From Echiichthys vipera (lineage: Eukaryota > Chordata > Actinopteri > Perciformes > Trachinidae): 64,000 nt of DNA. Location: positions 15,181,643 through 15,245,642 of the forward strand of contig OY829668.1 of the NCBI GenBank assembly GCA_963691815.1, in the 5' to 3' direction. The notes beneath the pieces are model-generated. The model did no database searches. It saw only the letters and a program-made list of their open reading frames with translations, and had not been told where the DNA came from. The number at the start of each line of letters is the position of its first letter. Positions within the stretch are counted from its first letter, which is position 1. A program made the position numbers and the translations under genes. This document shows, piece by piece, positions 9,795 through 21,015 of the stretch.

Positions 9795-10118
9795 GCTTGT
9801 TCTTTAGAATAAAGGCACTCCAACTCCCCCATTTCAGGTTGTCTTCAATCAGCTTCACCCGTGTCTGAAACCACACTCATAAGTCATGTCACTGGGTGTT
9901 TGTGTACACCTACAGTGAAAAGTAAGTGTCCTAAGAAAATCTCCTTCCAAACAAATGTCCCACTTATGTTAAGTTTGCCTCAATAATACTCAATGAGTTG
10001 TTCTTTGAAGTTGAATCCATTTCGTCCCCATAAACTATTTGCTAAGCTTTAATACATTGAATAAACTAATTTTTACAATCTTCTTGTTTTTTTGCAAGAG
10101 CAAGATACAGCTGTAGGA

Positions 10119-10192
10119 GGCGCTGTGGATTAGTTGGTCAAAGTGCCTGTCTAGTCAACAGAATATCCTGGTTCTAAATCCCAGCAGTGCCT
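10119..10192 (+). tRNA. tRNA-Thr(AGT)-like, degraded, copy 26
   Basis: GTCAACAGAAT subfamily with GATT D-stem and T-stem CTGGT. Confidence 0.4.
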
Positions 10193-10527
10193 GGCTGTTG
10201 TTTAGAGTAAAGGCACTCCAACTCCCCCAATTCAGGTTGTCTTCAATCAGCTTCACCTGTGTATGAAACCGCACACTAAAGTCATGTCACTGGGTGTTTG
10301 TGTACACCTACACTGCAACACAGCGACAAGTTAAAGTGTCCTGTGAAATCTCCTTCCAAACAAATGTCCCACTTATGTTAAGTTCGCCTCAATAATACTC
10401 AAGGAGTTGTCCCTTGAAGTTGAATCCATTTTGTCCTCAAAAACTATTTGCTAAGCTTTAATACGTTGAATAAACTAATGTTTACAAGCTTCTTGTTTTT
10501 TTGCAAGAGGGAGATACAGCTGTAGGA

Positions 10528-10601
10528 GGCGCTGTGGCTTAGTTGGTCAAAGTGCCTGTCTAGTAAACAGGAGATCCTGGGTCTAAATCCCAGCAGTGCC
10601 T
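10528..10601 (+). tRNA. tRNA-Thr(AGT)-like, copy 27 (type a)
   Basis: All stems pair; T-loop TCTAAAT. First monomer of the first complete 3,227-bp higher-order repeat. Confidence 0.56.
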
Positions 10602-10936
10602 GGCTGTTGTTTAGAGTAAAGGCACTCCAACTCCCCCAACTCAGGTTGTCTTCAATCAGCTTCACCTGTGTCTGAAACCGCATACTAAAGTCATGTCACT
10701 GGGTGTTTGTGTACACCTACAATGCAACACAGCGACAAGTTAAAGTGTCCTGTGAAATCTCCTTCCATACAAATGTCCCACTTATGTTAAGCTTGCCTCA
10801 ATAATACTCAATGAGTTGTTCCTTGAAGTTGAATCCATTTTGTCCCCAAAAACAATTTGCTAAGCTTTAATACGTTGAATCAACTAATGTTTACAAGCTT
10901 CTTGTTTTTTTGCAACAGGGAGATACAGCTGTAGGA

Positions 10937-11009
10937 GGTGCTGGGCTTAGTTGGTCAAAGTGCCTGTCTTGTAAACAGGAGATCCTGGGTCCAATTCCCA
11001 GCAGTGCCT
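10937..11009 (+). tRNA. tRNA-Thr(TGT)-like, T8 deleted, copy 28 (type b)
   Basis: 73 nt: GGTGCTGGGCTT lacks T8, also part of the A box. T-loop TCCAATT. Confidence 0.45.
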
Positions 11010-11334
11010 TGTAATCTTTAGACTAAAGGCACTCCAACTCCCCCAATTCAGGTTGTCTTCAATCAGCTTCACCTGTGTCTGAAACCACACTCAAAAGTCA
11101 TGTCACTGGGTGTTTGTGTACACCTACAGTGACAAGTAAAAGTGTCCTAAGGAAATCTCCTTCCAAACAAATGTCCCACTTATGTTAAGTTTGCCTCAAT
11201 ATTACTCAATGAGTTGTTCCTTATAGTTGAATCCATTTTGTCCCCAAAAACTATTTGCTAAGCTTTAATACGTTGAATCAACTAATGTTTACAAGCTTCT
11301 TGTTTTTTTGAAACAGGGCGATAAAGATGTAGGA

Positions 11335-11408
11335 AGCGCTGTGGCTTAGTTGGTCAAAGTGCCTGTCTTGTAAACAGGAGATCCTTGGTCCAAATCCCAG
11401 CAGTGCCT
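11335..11408 (+). tRNA. tRNA-Thr(TGT)-like, copy 29 (type c)
   Basis: First base is A (A1-C72 mismatch). T-stem CTTGG with a mismatch at 51; T-loop TCCAAAT. Confidence 0.42.
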
Positions 11409-11732
11409 GCTTGTTCTTTAGAATAAAGGCACTCCAACTCCCCCATTTCAGGTTGTCTTCAATCAGCTTCACCCGTGTCTGAAACCACACTCAAAAGTCA
11501 TGTCACTGGGTGTTTGTGTACACCTACAGTGAAAAGTAAGTGTCCTAAGGAAATCTCCTTCCAAACAAATGTCCCACTTATGTTAAGTTTGCCTCAATAT
11601 TACTCAATGAGTTGTTCCTTATAGTTGAATCCATTTTGTCCCCAAAAACTATTTGCTAAGTTTTAATACGTTGAATCAACTAATGTTTACAAGCTTCTTG
11701 TTTTTTTGCAACAGGGAGATACAGCTGTAGGA

Positions 11733-11805
11733 GGCGCTGTGGCTTAGTTGGTCAAAGTGCCTGTCTAGTAAACAGGAGATCTGGGTCTAAATCCCAGCAG
11801 TGCCT
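11733..11805 (+). tRNA. tRNA-Thr(AGT)-like, C48 deleted, copy 30 (type d)
   Basis: 73 nt: AGATCTGGG for AGATCCTGGG shortens the variable loop. Stems pair; T-loop TCTAAAT. Confidence 0.5.
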
Positions 11806-12140
11806 GGCTGTTGTTTAGAGTAAAGGCACTCCAACTCCCCCAATTCAGGTTGTCTTCAAACAGCTTCACCTGTGTCTGAAACCGCACACTAAAGTCATGT
11901 CACTGGGTGTTTGTGTACACCTACACTGTAACATAGCAACAAGTTAAAGTGTCCTGTGAAATCTCCTTCCAAACAAATGTCCCACTTATGTTAAGTTTGC
12001 CTCAATAATACTCAATGAGTTGTTCCTTGAAGTTGAATCCATTTCGTCCCCATAAACTATTTGCTAAGCTTTAATACATTGAATAAACTAATGTTTACAA
12101 TCTTCTTGTTTTTTTGCAAGAGCGAGATACAGCTGTAGGA

Positions 12141-12214
12141 GGCGCTGTGGATTAGTTGGTTAAAGTGCCTGTCTAGTCAACAGAATATCCTGGGTCTAAA
12201 TCCCAGCAGTGCCT
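12141..12214 (+). tRNA. tRNA-Thr(AGT)-like, copy 31 (type e)
   Basis: GATT D-stem, D-loop GGTTA, loop CTAGTCA, ACAGA strand. Confidence 0.42.
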
Positions 12215-12549
12215 GGCTGTTGTTTAGAGTAAAGGCACTCCAACACCCCCAATTCAGGTTGTCTTCAATCAGCTTCACCTGTGTCTGAAACCGCACACTA
12301 AAGTCATGTCACTGGGTGTTTGTGTACACCTACACTGCAACACAGCGACAAGTTAAAGTGTCCTGTGAAATCTCCTTCCAAACAAATGTCCCACTTATGT
12401 TAAGTTCGCCTCAATAATACTCAATGAGTTGTCCCTTGAAGTTGAATCCATTTTGTCCTCAAAAACTATTTGCTAAGCTTTAATACGTTGAATAAACTAA
12501 TGTTTACAAGCTTCTTGTTTTTTTGCAAGAGGGAGATACAGCTGTAGGA

Positions 12550-12623
12550 GGCGCTGTGGCTTAGTTGGTCAAAGTGCCTGTCTAATAAACAGGAGATCCT
12601 GGGTCTAAATCCCAGCAGTGCCT
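12550..12623 (+). tRNA. tRNA with Ile-type anticodon AAT on a Thr body, copy 32 (type f)
   Basis: Loop CTAATAA: a single G-to-A change of base 36 turns AGT into AAT. All stems pair; T-loop TCTAAAT. If charged by its body it would be misread; more likely neutral decay. Confidence 0.5.
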
Positions 12624-12958
12624 GGCTGTTGTTTAGAGTAAAGGCACTCCAACTCCCCCAATTCAGGTTGTCTTCAATCAGCTTCACCTGTGTCTGAAAC
12701 CACACACAAAAGTCATGTCACTGGGTGTTTGTGTACACCTACACTGCAACACAGCGACAAGTTAAAGTGTCCTGTGAAATCTCCTTCCAAACAAATGTCC
12801 CACTTATGTTAAGCTTGCCTCAATAATACTCAATGAGTTGTTCCTTGAAGTTGAATCCATTTTGTCCCCAAAAACTATTTGCTAAGCTTTAATACGTTGA
12901 ATCAACTAATGTTTACAAGCTTCTTGTTTTTTTGCAACAGGGAGATACAGATGTAGGA

Positions 12959-13031
12959 GGTGCTGGGCTTAGTTGGTCAAAGTGCCTGTCTTGTAAACAG
13001 GAGATCCTGGGTCCAATTCCCAGCAGTGCCT
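12959..13031 (+). tRNA. tRNA-Thr(TGT)-like, T8 deleted, copy 33 (type g)
   Basis: As type b but preceded by ACAGATG. T-loop TCCAATT. Confidence 0.45.
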
Positions 13032-13355
13032 TGTAATCTTTAGACTAAAGGCACTCCAACTCCCCCAATTCAGGTTGTCTTCAATCAGCTTCACCTGTGT
13101 CTGAAACCACACTCAAAAGTCATGTCACTGGGTGTTTGTGTACACCTACAGTGACAAGTAAAAGTGTCCTGTGAAATCTCCTTCCAAACAAATGTCCCAC
13201 TTATGTTAAGTTTGCCTCAATATTACTCAATGAGTTGTTCCTTAAAGTTGAATCCATTTTGTCCTCAAAAACTATTTGCTAAGCTTTAATACGTTGAATC
13301 AACTAATGTTTACAAGCTTCTTGTTTTTTTGCAACAGGGAGATACAGCTGTAGGA

Positions 13356-13429
13356 GGCGCTGTGGCTTAGTTGGTCAAAGTGCTTGTCTAGTAAACAGGA
13401 GATCCTGGGTCTAAATCCCAGCAGTGCCT
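13356..13429 (+). tRNA. tRNA-Thr(AGT)-like, copy 34 (type h)
   Basis: 5' anticodon strand CTTGT (T28-G42 wobble); T-loop TCTAAAT. Confidence 0.53.
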
Positions 13430-13754
13430 GGCTGTTGTTTAGAGTAAAGGCACTCCAACTCCCCCAACTCAGGTTGTCTTCAATCAGCTTCACCTGTGTC
13501 TGAAACCGCATACTAAAGTCATGTCACTGGGTGTTTGTGTACACCTACAGTGACAAGTAAAAGTGTCCTGTGAAATCTCCTTCTAAACAAATGTCACACT
13601 TATGTTAAGTTTGCCTCAATAATACTCAATGAGTTGTCCCTTGAAGTTGAATCCATTTTGTCCCCAAAAACTATTTGCTAAGCTTTAATACTATGAATCA
13701 ACTAATGTATACAAGCTTCTTGTCTTTTTGCAAGAGGGAGATACAGCTGTAGGA

Positions 13755-13828
13755 GGCGCTGTGGCTTAGTTGGTCAAAGTGCCTGTCTAGTAAACAGGAG
13801 ATCCTGGGTCTAAATCCCAGCAGTGCCT
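13755..13828 (+). tRNA. tRNA-Thr(AGT)-like, copy 35 (type a)
   Basis: Stems pair. 5' flank has the private changes GTATACAAG and GTCTTTTTG, shared only with copy 49. Confidence 0.56.
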
Positions 13829-14163
13829 GGCTGTTGTTTAGAGTAAAGGCACTCCAACTCCCCCAACTCAGGTTGTCTTCAATCAGCTTCACCTGTGTCT
13901 GAAACCGCATACTAAAGTCATGTCACTGGGTGTTTGTGTACACCTACAATGCAACACAGCGACAAGTTAAAGTGTCCTGTGAAATCTCCTTCCAAACAAA
14001 TGTCCCACTTATGTTAAGCTTGCCTCAATAATACTCAATGAGTTGTTCCTTGAAGTTGAATCCATTTTGTCCCCAAAAACTATTTGCTAAGCTTTAATAC
14101 GTTGAATCAACTAATGTTTACAAGCTTCTTGTTTTTTTGCAACAGGGAGATACAGCTGTAGGA

Positions 14164-14236
14164 GGTGCTGGGCTTAGTTGGTCAAAGTGCCTGTCTTGTA
14201 AACAGGAGATCCTGGGTCCAATTCCCAGCAGTGCCT
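14164..14236 (+). tRNA. tRNA-Thr(TGT)-like, T8 deleted, copy 36 (type b)
   Basis: T8 missing; T-loop TCCAATT. Confidence 0.45.
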
Positions 14237-14561
14237 TGTAATCTTTAGACTAAAGGCACTCCAACTCCCCCAATTCAGGTTGTCTTCAATCAGCTTCACC
14301 TGTGTCTGAAACCACACTCAAAAGTCATGTCACTGGGTGTTTGTGTACACCTACAGTGACAAGTAAAAGTGTCCTAAGGAAATCTCCTTCCAAACAAATG
14401 TCCCACTTATGTTAAGTTTGCCTCAATATTACTCAATGAGTTGTTCCTTATAGTTGAATCCATTTTGTCCCCAAAAACTATTTGCTAAGCTTTAATACGT
14501 TGAATCAACTAATGTTTACAAGCTTATTGTTTTTTTGAAACAGGGCGATAAAGATGTAGGA

Positions 14562-14635
14562 GGCGCTGTGGCTTAGTTGGTCAAAGTGCCTGTCTAGTAA
14601 ACAGGAGATCCTTGGTCCAAATCCCAGCAGTGCCT
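14562..14635 (+). tRNA. tRNA-Thr(AGT)-like, copy 37 (type c)
   Basis: The only type c copy with AGT instead of TGT. T-stem CTTGG mismatch; T-loop TCCAAAT. Confidence 0.45.
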
Positions 14636-14959
14636 GCTTGTTCTTTAGAATAAAGGCACTCCAACTCCCCCATTTCAGGTTGTCTTCAATCAGCTTCACC
14701 CGTGTCTGAAACCACACTCAAAAGTCATGTCACTGGGTGTTTGTGTACACCTACAGTGAAAAGTAAGTGTCCTAAGGAAATCTCCTTCCAAACAAATGTC
14801 CCACTTATGTTAAGTTTGCCTCAATATTACTCAATGAGTTGTTCCTTATAGTTGAATCCATTTTGTCCCCAAAAACTATTTGCTAAGTTTTAATACGTTG
14901 AATCAACTAATGTTTACAAGCTTCTTGTTTTTTTGCAACAGGGAGATACAGCTGTAGGA

Positions 14960-15032
14960 GGCGCTGTGGCTTAGTTGGTCAAAGTGCCTGTCTAGTAAAC
15001 AGGAGATCTGGGTCTAAATCCCAGCAGTGCCT
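14960..15032 (+). tRNA. tRNA-Thr(AGT)-like, C48 deleted, copy 38 (type d)
   Basis: 73 nt; variable loop shortened. Confidence 0.5.
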
Positions 15033-15367
15033 GGCTGTTGTTTAGAGTAAAGGCACTCCAACTCCCCCAATTCAGGTTGTCTTCAAACAGCTTCACCTGT
15101 GTCTGAAACCGCACACTAAAGTCATGTCACTGGGTGTTTGTGTACACCTACACTGTAACATAGCAACAAGTTAAAGTGTCCTGTGAAATCTCCTTCCAAA
15201 CAAATGTCCCACTTATGTTAAGTTTGCCTCAATAATACTCAATGAGTTGTTCCTTGAAGTTGAATCCATTTCGTCCCCATAAACTATTTGCTAAGCTTTA
15301 ATACATTGAATAAACTAATGTTTACAATCTTCTTGTTTTTTTGCAAGAGCGAGATACAGCTGTAGGA

Positions 15368-15441
15368 GGCGCTGTGGATTAGTTGGTTAAAGTGCCTGTC
15401 TAGTCAACAGAATATCCTGGGTCTAAATCCCAGCAGTGCCT
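15368..15441 (+). tRNA. tRNA-Thr(AGT)-like, copy 39 (type e)
   Basis: GATT D-stem and GTCAACAGAAT changes. Confidence 0.42.
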
Positions 15442-15776
15442 GGCTGTTGTTTAGAGTAAAGGCACTCCAACACCCCCAATTCAGGTTGTCTTCAATCAGC
15501 TTCACCTGTGTCTGAAACCGCACACTAAAGTCATGTCACTGGGTGTTTGTGTACACCTACACTGCAACACAGCGACAAGTTAAAGTGTCCTGTGAAATCT
15601 CCTTCCAAACAAATGTCCCACTTATGTTAAGTTCGCCTCAATAATACTCAATGAGTTGTCCCTTGAAGTTGAATCCATTTTGTCCTCAAAAACTATTTGC
15701 TAAGCTTTAATACGTTGAATAAACTAATGTTTACAAGCTTCTTGTTTTTTTGCAAGAGGGAGATACAGCTGTAGGA

Positions 15777-15850
15777 GGCGCTGTGGCTTAGTTGGTCAAA
15801 GTGCCTGTCTAATAAACAGGAGATCCTGGGTCTAAATCCCAGCAGTGCCT
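15777..15850 (+). tRNA. tRNA with anticodon AAT, copy 40 (type f)
   Basis: Loop CTAATAA; stems pair; followed by TGCTG instead of GGCTG. Confidence 0.5.
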
Positions 15851-16185
15851 TGCTGTTGTTTAGAGTAAAGGCACTCCAACTCCCCCAATTCAGGTTGTCT
15901 TCAATCAGCTTCACCTGTGTCTGAAACCACACACAAAAGTCATGTCACTGGGTGTTTGTGTACACCTACACTGCAACACAGCGACAAGTTAAAGTGTCCT
16001 GTGAAATCTCCTTCCAAACAAATGTCCCACTTATGTTAAGCTTGCCTCAATAATACTCAATGAGTTGTTCCTTGAAGTTGAATCCATTTTGTCCCCAAAA
16101 ACTATTTGCTAAGCTTTAATACGTTGAATCAACTAATGTTTACAAGCTTCTTGTTTTTTTGCAACAGGGAGATACAGATGTAGGA

Positions 16186-16258
16186 GGTGCTGGGCTTAGT
16201 TGGTCAAAGTGCCTGTCTTGTAAACAGGAGATCCTGGGTCCAATTCCCAGCAGTGCCT
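16186..16258 (+). tRNA. tRNA-Thr(TGT)-like, T8 deleted, copy 41 (type g)
   Basis: T8 missing; T-loop TCCAATT. Confidence 0.45.
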
Positions 16259-16582
16259 TGTAATCTTTAGACTAAAGGCACTCCAACTCCCCCAATTCAG
16301 GTTGTCTTCAATCAGCTTCACCTGTGTCTGAAACCACACTCAAAAGTCATGTCACTGGGTGTTTGTGTACACCTACAGTGACAAGTAAAAGTGTCCTGTG
16401 AAATCTCCTTCCAAACAAATGTCCCACTTATGTTAAGTTTGCCTCAATATTACTCAATGAGTTGTTCCTTAAAGTTGAATCCATTTTGTCCTCAAAAACT
16501 ATTTGCTAAGCTTTAATACGTTGAATCAACTAATGTTTACAAGCTTCTTGTTTTTTTGCAACAGGGAGATACAGCTGTAGGA

Positions 16583-16656
16583 GGCGCTGTGGCTTAGTTG
16601 GTCAAAGTGCTTGTCTAGTAAACAGGAGATCCTGGGTCTAAATCCCAGCAGTGCCT
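16583..16656 (+). tRNA. tRNA-Thr(AGT)-like, copy 42 (type h)
   Basis: CTTGT strand; otherwise paired. Confidence 0.53.
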
Positions 16657-16981
16657 GGCTGTTGTTTAGAGTAAAGGCACTCCAACTCCCCCAACTCAGG
16701 TTGTCTTCAATCAGCTTCACCTGTGTCTGAAACCGCATACTAAAGTCATGTCACTGGGTGTTTGTGTACACCTACAGTGACAAGTAAAAGTGTCCTGTGA
16801 AATCTCCTTCTAAACAAATGTCACACTTATGTTAAGTTTGCCTCAATAATACTCAATGAGTTGTCCCTTGAAGTTGAATCCATTTTGTCCCCAAAAACTA
16901 TTTGCTAAGCTTTAATACGTTGAATCAACTAATGTTTACAAGCTTCTTGTTTTTTTGCAAGAGGGAGATACAGCTGTAGGA

Positions 16982-17055
16982 GGCGCTGTGGCTTAGTTGG
17001 TCAAAGTGCCTGTCTAGTAAACAGGAGATCCTGGGTCTAAATCCCAGCAGTGCCT
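16982..17055 (+). tRNA. tRNA-Thr(AGT)-like, copy 43 (type a)
   Basis: All stems pair; T-loop TCTAAAT. Confidence 0.56.
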
Positions 17056-17390
17056 GGCTGTTGTTTAGAGTAAAGGCACTCCAACTCCCCCAACTCAGGT
17101 TGTCTTCAATCAGCTTCACCTGTGTCTGAAACCGCATACTAAAGTCATGTCACTGGGTGTTTGTGTACACCTACAATGCAACACAGCGACAAGTTAAAGT
17201 GTCCTGTGAAATCTCCTTCCAAACAAATGTCCCACTTATGTTAAGCTTGCCTCAATAATACTCAATGAGTTGTTCCTTGAAGTTGAATCCATTTTGTCCC
17301 CAAAAACTATTTGCTAAGCTTTAATACGTTGAATCAACTAATGTTTACAAGCTTCTTGTTTTTTTGCAACAGGGAGATACAGCTGTAGGA

Positions 17391-17463
17391 GGTGCTGGGC
17401 TTAGTTGGTCAAAGTGCCTGTCTTGTAAACAGGAGATCCTGGGTCCAATTCCCAGTAGTGCCT
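17391..17463 (+). tRNA. tRNA-Thr(TGT)-like, T8 deleted, copy 44 (type b)
   Basis: T8 missing; acceptor 3' strand TAGTGCC (G7-U66), shared with copies 57 and 62. Confidence 0.44.
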
Positions 17464-17788
17464 TGTAATCTTTAGACTAAAGGCACTCCAACTCCCCCAA
17501 TTCAGGTTGTCTTCAATCAGCTTCACCTGTGTCTGAAACCACACTCAAAAGTCATGTCACTGGGTGTTTGTGTACACCTACAGTGACAAGTAAAAGTGTC
17601 CTAAGGAAATCTCCTTCCAAACAAATGTCACACTTATGTTAAGTTTGCCTCAATATTACTCAATGAGTTGTTCCTTATAGTTGAATCCATTTTGTCCCCA
17701 AAAACTATTTGCTAAGCTTTAATACGTTGAATCAACTAATGTTTACAAGCTTCTTGTTTTTTTGAAACAGGGCGATAAAGATGTAGGA

Positions 17789-17862
17789 GGCGCTGTGGCT
17801 TAGTTGGTCAAAGTGCCTGTCTTGTAAACAGGAGATCCTTGGTCCAAATCCCAGCAGTGCCT
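17789..17862 (+). tRNA. tRNA-Thr(TGT)-like, copy 45 (type c)
   Basis: T-stem CTTGG mismatch; T-loop TCCAAAT. Confidence 0.46.
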
Positions 17863-18186
17863 GCTTGTTCTTTAGAATAAAGGCACTCCAACTCCCCCAT
17901 TTCAGGTTGTCTTCAATCAGCTTCACCCGTGTCTGAAACCACACTCAAAAGTCATGTCACTGGGTGTTTGTGTACACCTACAGTGAAAAGTAAGTGTCCT
18001 AAGGAAATCTCCTTCCAAACAAATGTCCCACTTATGTTAAGTTTGCCTCAATATTACTCAATGAGTTGTTCCTTATAGTTGAATCCATTTTGTCCCCAAA
18101 AACTATTTGCTAAGTTTTAATACGTTGAATCAACTAATGTTTACAAGCTTCTTGTTTTTTTGCAACAGGGAGATACAGCTGTAGGA

Positions 18187-18259
18187 GGCGCTGTGGCTTA
18201 GTTGGTCAAAGTGCCTGTCTAGTAAACAGGAGATCTGGGTCTAAATCCCAGCAGTGCCT
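18187..18259 (+). tRNA. tRNA-Thr(AGT)-like, C48 deleted, copy 46 (type d)
   Basis: 73 nt. Linker has CAGGTTTTCTTC, a TTTT about 45 nt downstream. Confidence 0.5.
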
Positions 18260-18594
18260 GGCTGTTGTTTAGAGTAAAGGCACTCCAACTCCCCCAATTC
18301 AGGTTTTCTTCAAACAGCTTCACCTGTGTCTGAAACCGCACACTAAAGTCATGTCACTGGGTGTTTGTGTACACCTACACTGTAACATAGCAACAAGTTA
18401 AAGTGTCCTGTGAAATCTCCTTCCAAACAAATGTCCCACTTATGTTAAGTTTGCCTCAATAATACTCAATGAGTTGTTCCTTGAAGTTGAATCCATTTCG
18501 TCCCCATAAACTATTTGCTAAGCTTTAATACATTGAATAAACTAATGTTTACAATCTTCTTGTTTTTTTGCAAGAGCGAGATACAGCTGTAGGA

Positions 18595-18668
18595 GGCGCT
18601 GTGGATTAGTTGGTTAAAGTGCCTGTCTAGTCAACAGAATATCCTGGGTCTAAATCCCAGCAGTGCCT
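18595..18668 (+). tRNA. tRNA-Thr(AGT)-like, copy 47 (type e)
   Basis: GATT D-stem and GTCAACAGAAT changes. Confidence 0.42.
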
Positions 18669-19003
18669 GGCTGTTGTTTAGAGTAAAGGCACTCCAACAC
18701 CCCCAATTCAGGTTGTCTTCAATCAGCTTCACCTGTGTCTGAAACCGCACACTAAAGTCATGTCACTGGGTGTTTGTGTACACCTACACTGCAACACAGC
18801 GACAAGTTAAAGTGTCCTGTGAAATCTCCTTCCAAACAAATGTCCCACTTATGTTAAGTTCGCCTCAATAATACTCAATGAGTTGTCCCTTGAAGTTGAA
18901 TCCATTTTGTCCTCAAAAACTATTTGCTAAGCTTTAATACGTTGAATAAACTAATGTTTACAAGCTTCTTGTTTTTTTGCAAGAGGGAGATACAGCTGTA
19001 GGA

Positions 19004-19077
19004 GGCGCTGTGGCTTAGTTGGTCAAAGTGCCTGTCTAATAAACAGGAGATCCTGGGTCTAAATCCCAGCAGTGCCT
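19004..19077 (+). tRNA. tRNA with anticodon AAT, copy 48 (type f)
   Basis: Loop CTAATAA; stems pair. Followed directly by a type a monomer; types g and h are missing here. Confidence 0.5.
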
Positions 19078-19402
19078 GGCTGTTGTTTAGAGTAAAGGCA
19101 CTCCAACTCCCCCAATTCAGGTTGTCTTCAATCAGCTTCACCTGTGTCTGAAACCACACACAAAAGTCATGTCACTGGGTGTTTGTGTACACCTACAGTG
19201 ACAAGTAAAAGTGTCCTGTGAAATCTCCTTCTAAACAAATGTCACACTTATGTTAAGTTTGCCTCAATAATACTCAATGAGTTGTCCCTTGAAGTTGAAT
19301 CCATTTTGTCCCCAAAAACTATTTGCTAAGCTTTAATACGTTGAATCAACTAATGTATACAAGCTTCTTGTCTTTTTGCAAGAGGGAGATACAGCTGTAG
19401 GA

Positions 19403-19476
19403 GGCGCTGTGGCTTAGTTGGTCAAAGTGCCTGTCTAGTAAACAGGAGATCCTGGGTCTAAATCCCAGCAGTGCCT
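19403..19476 (+). tRNA. tRNA-Thr(AGT)-like, copy 49 (type a)
   Basis: Stems pair; flank marks GTATAC and GTCTTTTTG tie it to copy 35. Confidence 0.56.
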
Positions 19477-19811
19477 GGCTGTTGTTTAGAGTAAAGGCAC
19501 TCCAACTCCCCCAACTCAGGTTGTCTTCAATCAGCTTCACCTGTGTCTGAAACCGCATACTAAAGTCATGTCACTGGGTGTTTGTGTACACCTACAATGC
19601 AACACAGCGACAAGTTAAAGTGTCCTGTGAAATCTCCTTCCAAACAAATGTCCCACTTATGTTAAGCTTGCCTCAATAATACTCAATGAGTTGTTCCTTG
19701 AAGTTGAATCCATTTTGTCCCCAAAAACTATTTGCTAAGCTTTAATACGTTGAATCAACTAATGTTTACAAGCTTCTTGTTTTTTTGCAACAGGAAGATA
19801 CAGCTGTAGGA

Positions 19812-19884
19812 GGTGCTGGGCTTAGTTGGTCAAAGTGCCTGTCTTGTAAACAGGAGATCCTGGGTCCAATTCCCAGCAGTGCCT
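19812..19884 (+). tRNA. tRNA-Thr(TGT)-like, T8 deleted, copy 50 (type b)
   Basis: T8 missing; T-loop TCCAATT. Confidence 0.45.
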
Positions 19885-20209
19885 TGTAATCTTTAGACTA
19901 AAGGCACTCCAACTCCCCCAATTCAGGTTGTCTTCAATCAGCTTCACCTGTGTCTGAAACCACACTCAAAAGTCATGTCACTGGGTGTTTGTGTACACCT
20001 ACAGTGACAAGTAAAAGTGTCCTAAGGAAATCTCCTTCCAAACAAATGTCCCACTTATGTTAAGTTTGCCTCAATATTACTCAATGAGTTGTTCCTTATA
20101 GTTGAATCCATTTTGTCCCCAAAAACTATTTGCTAAGCTTTAATACGTTGAATCAACTAATGTTTACAAGCTTATTGTTTTTTTGAAACAGGGCGATAAA
20201 GATGTAGGA

Positions 20210-20283
20210 GGCGCTGTGGCTTAGTTGGTCAAAGTGCCTGTCTTGTAAACAGGAGATCCTTGGTCCAAATCCCAGCAGTGCCT
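20210..20283 (+). tRNA. tRNA-Thr(TGT)-like, copy 51 (type c)
   Basis: T-stem CTTGG mismatch. Upstream CTTATTG shared with copy 37. Confidence 0.46.
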
Positions 20284-20607
20284 GCTTGTTCTTTAGAATA
20301 AAGGCACTCCAACTCCCCCATTTCAGGTTGTCTTCAATCAGCTTCACCCGTGTCTGAAACCACACTCAAAAGTCATGTCACTGGGTGTTTGTGTACACCT
20401 ACAGTGAAAAGTAAGTGTCCTAAGGAAATCTCCTTCCAAACAAATGTCCCACTTATGTTAAGTTTGCCTCAATATTACTCAATGAGTTGTTCCTTATAGT
20501 TGAATCCATTTTGTCCCCAAAAACTATTTGCTAAGTTTTAATACGTTGAATCAACTAATGTTTACAAGCTTCTTGTTTTTTTGCAACAGGGAGATACAGC
20601 TGTAGGA

Positions 20608-20680
20608 GGCGCTGTGGCTTAGTTGGTCAAAGTGCCTGTCTAGTAAACAGGAGATCTGGGTCTAAATCCCAGCAGTGCCT
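20608..20680 (+). tRNA. tRNA-Thr(AGT)-like, C48 deleted, copy 52 (type d)
   Basis: 73 nt. Followed by type f; type e is missing. Confidence 0.5.
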
Positions 20681-21015
20681 GGCTGTTGTTTAGAGTAAAG
20701 GCACTCCAACTCCCCCAATTCAGGTTGTCTTCAAACAGCTTCACCTGTGTCTGAAACCGCACACTAAAGTCATGTCACTGGGTGTTTGTGTACACCTACA
20801 CTGTAACATAGCAACAAGTTAAAGTGTCCTGTGAAATCTCCTTCCAAACAAATGTCCCACTTATGTTAAGTTTGCCTCAATAATACTCAATGAGTTGTTC
20901 CTTGAAGTTGAATCCATTTCGTCCCCATAAACTATTTGCTAAGCTTTAATACGTTGAATAAACTAATGTTTACAAGCTTCTTGTTTTTTTGCAAGAGGGA
21001 GATACAGCTGTAGGA

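Larger units (their letters stand above)
10528..13754 (+). repeat. 3,227-bp higher-order repeat, copy 1 (a-b-c-d-e-f-g-h)
   Basis: Eight distinguishable monomers: a standard AGT; b and g T8-deleted TGT; c CTTGG TGT; d C48-deleted AGT; e GATT/GTCAACAGAAT; f AAT; h CTTGT. Starts drawn at the type a tRNA start; the true phase is arbitrary. Confidence 0.85.
13755..16981 (+). repeat. 3,227-bp higher-order repeat, copy 2 (complete)
   Basis: All eight types at exactly 3,227 bp from copy 1 at nearly every monomer. Private marks: GTATAC flank before type a and CTTATTG before type c. Confidence 0.85.
16982..19402 (+). repeat. Higher-order repeat, copy 3 (lacks g, h)
   Basis: Order a-b-c-d-e-f; type f is followed by a new type a at 19,403. 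Private mark: TAGTGCC in type b. Confidence 0.8.
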
